Positions 5,274-5,595 of a stretch of 5,595 nucleotides of DNA are shown one piece after another. The notes under the pieces are model-generated. The model was given only the letters and a program-made list of their open reading frames with translations. It searched no databases and had not been told where the DNA came from. The translations under genes were made by a program, and so were the position numbers. Position 1 is the first letter of the stretch; each line of letters starts with the position of its first letter. This DNA is from a bacterium (GTDB lineage Bacteria; Planctomycetota; Planctomycetia; Pirellulales; Pirellulaceae): NCBI GenBank assembly GCA_030432015.1, contig JAUIHJ010000573.1, forward strand, positions 1 through 5,595, written 5' to 3'.

Positions 5274-5595
5274 TCAGGTTGTCGGATCGTCTTCCGGGCC
5301 GAAGCGGCCACGAAACTCGGCGGCCGGATATTTGAGCTTATTCTTTTCCATCTTCGCCTGCATGGTCGCACTGACATCGAGGTTCAGTTCGTTGGCAATG
5401 GCCAGCGCATAGCACAGGACGTCGGCTAGTTCCTCGCCCACGGCCTCAAGCTTCTCGGAGTCGTCGACGATGGCACGCGAGGCATCAGCAGAAATCCACT
5501 GAAAATGTTCCATCAATTCGGCCGCTTCGATCGCCAAGGCCATGGTCAGGTTCTTGGGCGAGTGGAATTGTTGCCAATCGCGTGCGTCGACAAAC
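5274..5595 (-). CDS. MazG-like nucleotide pyrophosphohydrolase (5' end outside window)
   Basis: The frame runs from the right edge to the TGA at complement 5274-5276; 106 residues are visible. An ATG at complement 5541-5543 exists, but the coding frame continues upstream of it with a typical family N-terminus (Arg-Asp-Trp-x-x-Phe-His-x-Pro-Lys-Asn-Leu), so the true start lies outside. Numbering that internal Met as 1, the metal-binding pattern of the all-alpha NTP pyrophosphatase fold is intact: Glu6-x-x-Glu9, then Glu38-x-x-Asp41. A Lys-x-Glu-Lys-Asn-x-x-Lys-Tyr-Pro stretch follows near 64-73, as is common in this family. Members hydrolyse (d)NTPs to the monophosphate and pyrophosphate in the cytoplasm, cleaning the nucleotide pool; the closest relatives act on dCTP-type substrates. 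The exact substrate is not readable here. The short length argues for the single-domain MazG-like/dCTPase-type group rather than full-length MazG. Confidence 0.9.
   Translation of the reverse strand, partial: FVDARDWQQFHSPKNLTMALAIEAAELMEHFQWISADASRAIVDDSEKLEAVGEELADVLCYALAIANELNLDVSATMQAKMEKNKLKYPAAEFRGRFGPEDDPTT

Noticed and set aside
4909..5412. 167-codon plus-strand open frame starting in TAAATG
   Set aside because: Arg/Ser/Pro-rich product with no recognisable motif; its last 139 bases are antisense to the well-supported MazG-like gene.
1..5595. Defence island, CRISPR array, transposon or tRNA gene
   Set aside because: I looked for regularly spaced repeats, transposase motifs, terminal inverted repeats and cloverleaf-like segments and found none.

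Overview
The window reads as chromosomal DNA of a planctomycete, most likely of the Pirellulales (Rhodopirellula/Blastopirellula-like) group. This is inferred from a moderately high G+C content, a Tyr/Thr/Val/Gln-rich repeat protein of the planctomycete YTV type, a BRCT + MerR-type HTH + TPR protein, and the lack of convincing Shine-Dalgarno sequences before the start codons. It is inference from gene content, not a phylogenetic test.

Layout, left to right. (1) Bases 1-756, plus strand: the C-terminal part of a YTV-like surface or cell-wall repeat protein, whose 5' end lies outside the window. A perfect stem-loop (765-781) follows its stop by 8 nt. (2) 757-1076: a 320-base non-coding spacer with several short dyads and a candidate promoter at 1004-1032. 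(3) 1077-2285, plus strand: a 402-residue protein joining an N-terminal BRCT domain, a MerR-type helix-turn-helix and about four C-terminal TPR units. (4) 2342-2803, minus strand: a YbaK/EbsC-family aminoacyl-tRNA deacylase, convergent with the previous gene. (5) 2804-3222: a divergent intergenic region. It holds a strong inverted repeat (3003-3024), a perfect TATAAT on the minus strand two bases from it, and a reasonable plus-strand promoter (3077-3104). (6) 3223-4908, plus strand: a polytopic membrane protein of about 13 membrane spans, possibly a GT-C-fold glycosyltransferase relative, with a long acidic, Pro-rich extracytoplasmic insert. (7) 4909-5273: a spacer with no convincing gene. (8) 5274-5595, minus strand: a MazG-like nucleotide pyrophosphohydrolase cut by the right edge.

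The genes do not form one operon. Strands alternate (+, +, -, +, -), and the roles are mixed: envelope structure, regulation or scaffolding, tRNA editing, membrane function and nucleotide-pool cleaning. Two are quality-control enzymes, but they are far apart and on separate transcripts. I see no mobile element, CRISPR array, tRNA, rRNA or defence cassette. The most unusual items are the BRCT-HTH-TPR fusion and the organised divergent promoter region at 3003-3104.
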